A stretch of DNA of 64,000 nucleotides from Maricaulis sp. (GTDB lineage: Bacteria > Pseudomonadota > Alphaproteobacteria > Caulobacterales > Maricaulaceae). The translations under genes and the position numbers were made by a program. Positions 60,948 to 64,000 of the stretch are shown here, piece after piece. The stretch is from positions 96,154 to 160,153 of the forward strand of contig NZ_JAEPOL010000009.1 in the NCBI RefSeq assembly GCF_017642925.1, read 5' to 3'. Position 1 is the first letter of the stretch; every line of letters starts with the position of its first letter. The notes under the pieces are model-generated. The model was not told the DNA's origin. It saw nothing but the letters and a program-made list of their open reading frames with translations, and made no database searches.

Positions 60948-62957
60948 TTATTCGAACTCGATCATGAGTTCATCTGCGGCGACGGATGCGCCGGGTTCGA
61001 CCTTGATCGCCTTGATGGTGCCATCGGTTTCCGCGCGCAGGACGTTTTCCATCTTCATCGCCTCGACAATGATGAGCGGCTCGCCGGTCTTCACCTCCTG
61101 GCCCTCGGCCACTTCGATGGCGACGACAAGGCCCGGCATGGGCGAGACGACCAGTTTGGCAGTGTCCGGCTTTTCCTTCTCCGGCAGGCGCACATGCAGC
61201 TCGGCCGAGCGCGGCGTGCAGACGATACCGACCGCCTTGAAACCGCGATGGCGCAGCAGATAGCCCTCGGTCCGGTCGGAGAATTCCAGCGCGACGGCGC
61301 GCCCGTCGATCTCGGCCTCGAACAAGTGCTGGCCGGGATGCCAGGCCGTCCTCACCGTCAGCTTGTCGGAGACCAGCGACGGCGCCCAGACGGTCGCCTC
61401 GCCCTCACCGCTCATCTCGATCTCGACCGGGATGCGGCGCTTGTCCAGGAAAACCACCCATTCGCGCGTGGTCACCGTCTCTTCCGGGCGCAGACGCCCC
61501 TCGATCCGACCCGCACGCCGCGTCAGCGTCTCGTGGACATAGGCCGCACAGCAGGTCATCGCCACCAGCTGGTCCTCGCGCGGCGCAGTGCCGTGGAAGC
61601 CTTCCGGGAAGTGCTCGCCGATATAGCCGGTATGGATGCGGCCGGCCCGGAAGTCCGTCTCGTCCAGCACGGCCGACAGGAAGGGCGCGTTGGACTGCAA
61701 CCCCTCCACATGCAGCCGGTCCAGCGAGGCCGCCAGCGTATCGATCGCCGCCTCGCGGGTTTTGCCATAACCGATCACCTTGGCAATCATCGGATCGTAG
61801 AAGAGCGAGATTTCGTCGCCCTCGCGCACGCCACTGTCAATCCGCAGCATGCCCTCGCCCAGCTGGCCTTCTTCCGGCATGGCATAGCGCTTGAGGCGCC
61901 CGATCGAGGGCAGGAAGCCGCGATAGGGATCTTCCGCATAGAGACGCGCCTCGACGGCCCAGCCATCGATCTTCACGTCCTTCTGGGCAATCTCCAGCTT
62001 TTCCCCGGCGGCCGAGCGGATCATCTGCTCCACCAGGTCCAGCCCCGTGGTCAGCTCGGTGACCGGGTGCTCCACCTGCAGGCGGGTATTCATCTCGAGG
62101 AAGTAGAAATTCCGGTCCTTGTCGACGATGAACTCGACCGTACCGGCGCTGTCATAATCCACGGCCTGGGACAGGGCGACGGCCTGCTCGCCCATCGCCT
62201 TGCGGGTCCTGGCATCGAGGAAGGGCGACGGCGCCTCTTCCAGGACTTTCTGGTTACGCCGCTGCACCGAGCACTCACGCTCGTTGAGATGGACCACATT
62301 GCCGTGCTTGTCGCCCAGCACCTGGATCTCGATATGGCGCGGCTCCTCGATGAATTTCTCAATCAGGATACGGTCGTCGCCGAAGGAGGATTTCGCCTCG
62401 TTGCGCGCTGCCTTGAACCCGTCCTTCACCTCGGCGTCCGAGCGGGCAATCCGCATCCCCTTGCCGCCGCCACCGGCCGAGGCCTTCAGCATCACCGGAT
62501 AACCGATCTTCTGGGCCGCAATCAGCGCCGTCTCGGCATCATTGATCTCGCCATCGGCACCCGGAATAGTCGACACGCCCGACTTCGCCGCCAGCTGCTT
62601 GGAGCGGATCTTGTCGCCCATCGCGTCGATCGCATTCACATTCGGCCCGATCCAGGCCACGCCGATCTCGGCCAGCGCTTTGGGAAAGGCCGCATTCTCC
62701 GACAGGAAGCCGAAACCGGGATGCACCGCATCCGCGCCGGTCTGCTTGATGGCCTCGAGGATCTTGTCCAGCACCAGATAGCTTTCGCCCGGCGCCGGCG
62801 GGCCGATGAACACCGCCTCGTCCGCCATCTCCACAGCCAGGCTGTCCGCATCCGCCTCGGAATACACCGCAACCGTTGCAATCCCCAGACGGCGGCAGGT
62901 CTTGATCACCCGGACGGCGATCTCGCCACGGTTCGCAATCAGTATCTTGTTGAACAT
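60948..62957 (-). CDS. pccA: Propionyl-CoA carboxylase, biotin-carrying alpha subunit
   Basis: 669 residues. Biotin carboxylase domain: KILIANRGEIAVRVIKTCRR, GGGGKGMRIARS, ECSVQRRNQKVLEEAPSPFL and EMNTRLQVEHPVTELTTGLD; then the BT domain and a C-terminal biotinyl domain with VEAMKMENVL. The long BT region and RRNQKVLEEAPSP match PccA. It converts propionyl-CoA to methylmalonyl-CoA with PccB, which is not in the window. The start at 62957 gives the normal N-terminus. Clearly paralogous to mccA at 36973. Confidence 0.93.
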   Translation of the reverse strand: MFNKILIANRGEIAVRVIKTCRRLGIATVAVYSEADADSLAVEMADEAVFIGPPAPGESYLVLDKILEAIKQTGADAVHPGFGFLSENAAFPKALAEIGVAWIGPNVNAIDAMGDKIRSKQLAAKSGVSTIPGADGEINDAETALIAAQKIGYPVMLKASAGGGGKGMRIARSDAEVKDGFKAARNEAKSSFGDDRILIEKFIEEPRHIEIQVLGDKHGNVVHLNERECSVQRRNQKVLEEAPSPFLDARTRKAMGEQAVALSQAVDYDSAGTVEFIVDKDRNFYFLEMNTRLQVEHPVTELTTGLDLVEQMIRSAAGEKLEIAQKDVKIDGWAVEARLYAEDPYRGFLPSIGRLKRYAMPEEGQLGEGMLRIDSGVREGDEISLFYDPMIAKVIGYGKTREAAIDTLAASLDRLHVEGLQSNAPFLSAVLDETDFRAGRIHTGYIGEHFPEGFHGTAPREDQLVAMTCCAAYVHETLTRRAGRIEGRLRPEETVTTREWVVFLDKRRIPVEIEMSGEGEATVWAPSLVSDKLTVRTAWHPGQHLFEAEIDGRAVALEFSDRTEGYLLRHRGFKAVGIVCTPRSAELHVRLPEKEKPDTAKLVVSPMPGLVVAIEVAEGQEVKTGEPLIIVEAMKMENVLRAETDGTIKAIKVEPGASVAADELMIEFE

Positions 62958-63059
62958 GAACGGCCCCAAAGCATGGCGGGCGGACGCCCGGAATAGCCGC
63001 ACCGGTTTAGCGTGCCGTCCTGCCGCGCGGCAAGCGCTGCACTGAGACTGGTGGGCAGA

Positions 63060-63518
63060 CTAATCGGCCCGCTCGCGGTCCGGACCGCTGAACCAGTCGG
63101 CCTCCAGCGCGCGCAGCCGCCCGACCACGGACACCAGGAAGGCCGTCGACCAGCCGATCAGCAGGAAGCCGGTAATCCCCTCCATCGCCGCGACCAGCCG
63201 CCAGCTGGCCGACAGCACCACATCGCCATAGCCGAGTGTGGAGAAGGTGGAGGCCGAGAAATACAGCGCCTCCTCCAGCGTGCCGATCTCGCCCAGCAGC
63301 AGATAGAGGCCTGCAAACAGCCAGATCTCGATCCCGTGCAGCCCCAGCACGCCCAGCACGACCGCGAGAATCAGCCCGGCTTGCAACAGCCGGTGCCCCG
63401 GCTCGCGCGCGCCGTCACCACGCCAGCGGATCATCACCAGAAGCGCGCCCAGCCCGACCATGTGAATGGCCAGGACCAGCACGATCATCACGCCGGAAAC
63501 CGCCAGTGCCGCAATCAT
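63060..63518 (-). CDS. Two-helix potassium channel (ion channel family)
   Basis: 152 residues with four hydrophobic segments. The pore loop ALYFSASTFSTLGYGDVVL carries the K+ selectivity filter TLGYGD (94-99) between the last two helices (about 45-75 and 105-130). An extra N-terminal helix pair is present. There is no RCK/TrkA domain, so regulation is unknown. Family call is firm; channel role inferred from the filter. Confidence 0.88.
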   Translation of the reverse strand: MIAALAVSGVMIVLVLAIHMVGLGALLVMIRWRGDGAREPGHRLLQAGLILAVVLGVLGLHGIEIWLFAGLYLLLGEIGTLEEALYFSASTFSTLGYGDVVLSASWRLVAAMEGITGFLLIGWSTAFLVSVVGRLRALEADWFSGPDRERAD

Positions 63519-63928
63519 CCCTGCCCCTCTGCCAAAGATCGAACCTAGATACAGCCATCGTCCCCCACGCGAAAGTCAGGTCCAACGGTGACGCTTCGCA
63601 CTTTCGCCCCGTCACCCTCCGTTTTTCCCGGCCACCCGCTTTCGCGGGCGCAGGCTTCAGTCAGGGCCCGGTTCGTAGAGCGAGGTGGCCGCGATCTCGC
63701 ACTTATCCCCGCCTCACTCACCTCCCCAACCCGTCGTCATCCCCCGGCTTGTCCGGGGGAGCTGCGCTCGCCGGGGGGCGATTTCGCTGTAAAGTGAGGC
63801 ACTTGCCCTCGCCCACGGGATGGATGAGGTCCCCCGGACACGCCGGGGGATGACGGGGGAGAGAGAATAGCGCCGCAAACTTATCCCCGTCCGCTCAACA
63901 GCGCGTAAGATCGTCATCGGTTTCCGGG
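63519..63928. other. Gene-free right-hand region
   Basis: About 410 bp upstream of the channel gene. It holds a repeat with 12-bp inverted ends at 63736-63854 and no credible gene. The remaining sequence has no strong terminator or tRNA. Confidence 0.5.
63736..63854. repeat. Inverted-repeat element with 12-bp perfect ends
   Basis: 119 bp bounded by GTCATCCCCCGG and CCGGGGGATGAC. Inner stems include CCCCCGG-CTTG-TCCGGGGG at the left and CCCCCGG-ACACG-CCGGGGG at the right. It resembles the short alphaproteobacterial palindromes in the 54442 element rather than family B. Confidence 0.8.
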
Positions 63929-64000
63929 ATGGGAGGCATGAGCTCAGTCCCTTGTGCCCGGGAGCGTGCGGAGCTCGTCCGCGCCTGGTGGGTGACAGCA
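63929..64000 (+). CDS. Possible N-terminal start of a gene running off the right edge
   Basis: An open frame from ATG 63929 (or 63938, in the same frame) continues to the edge with MSSVPCARERAELVRAWWVT from the second start. No good ribosome site is present: GGGAGG is one base from the second ATG. Too short to identify; it may be spurious. Confidence 0.35.
   Translation, partial: MGGMSSVPCARERAELVRAWWVTA

Noticed and set aside
61194..62996. A 600-codon frame opposite pccA
   Set aside because: Antisense to a highly conserved biotin carboxylase; composition typical of a shadow.
23252..63854. CRISPR array
   Set aside because: The repeated elements are dispersed singly, differ in sequence and contain long palindromes; there are no regularly spaced repeats or cas genes.

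Overview
The window is a high-GC chromosomal segment from an alphaproteobacterium, most likely a stalked or dimorphic member of the Maricaulales/Caulobacterales (Maricaulis- or Oceanicaulis-like). Four things point there: a holdfast-type polysaccharide cluster (HfsH, HfsG, HfsC, HfsB, HfsA and HfsD-like), a MipZ division-site ATPase, an SpmX-like polarity protein (lysozyme-like domain, acidic linker, two C-terminal membrane helices), and typical alphaproteobacterial gene neighbourhoods. No phage, transposase, CRISPR array or rRNA operon was found. One tRNA gene, tRNA-Leu(GAG), is present.

Layout. 1-8.1 kb: holdfast/exopolysaccharide synthesis and export, interrupted by a hipBA toxin-antitoxin module that sits between two direct copies of an intergenic repeat. 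8.4-12.4 kb: a Sel1-like protein, a large unknown membrane protein, a glutathione transferase and a 2-oxoglutarate/Fe(II) oxygenase. 12.4-15.4 kb: a leftward, tightly coupled array of an ArsR-type regulator, four successive SRPBCC/AHSA1 proteins and a YceI protein. 15.4-18.9 kb: an orphan intrinsic terminator (possible small RNA or attenuator), a lipase, an MscS channel and small membrane proteins. 18.9-22.7 kb: gatC-gatA-gatB with two small membrane genes inserted between gatA and gatB. 22.8-25.5 kb: ruvX, an AEC transporter and a secreted PqqB-like protein. 25.8-29.9 kb: pyrB, a catalytically dead pyrC homologue, plsY and dprA. 30-35.7 kb: a J-domain protein, mipZ, a lipoprotein, panC, glutaminyl cyclase and unknowns. 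35.8-49.9 kb: leucine/isovalerate catabolism (mccA, a liuC-like enoyl-CoA hydratase, mccB, ivd) interleaved with unrelated genes, including a cyclic-nucleotide-domain/patatin fusion. 50-54.9 kb: spmX-like gene, a Kelch protein, mgtE, tRNA-Leu and a short FliN-like protein. 55-64 kb: lipB, an iron-uptake pair (PepSY membrane protein and TonB receptor), DUF805 membrane proteins, pccA and a K+ channel.

The intergenic spaces carry several families of structured repeats. One family of about 150 bp recurs at five places, and its internal stem changes in a compensatory way between copies, so the folded form appears to be conserved. Other points worth a second look are the hipBA module inside the holdfast locus, the HfsB-like protein without a P-loop lysine, the pseudo-dihydroorotase, a candidate sigma-54 promoter in front of the spmX-like gene, and a terminator whose 3' arm contains the ribosome binding site of the next gene. 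All function calls rest on reading motifs and context by eye; no database search was run.
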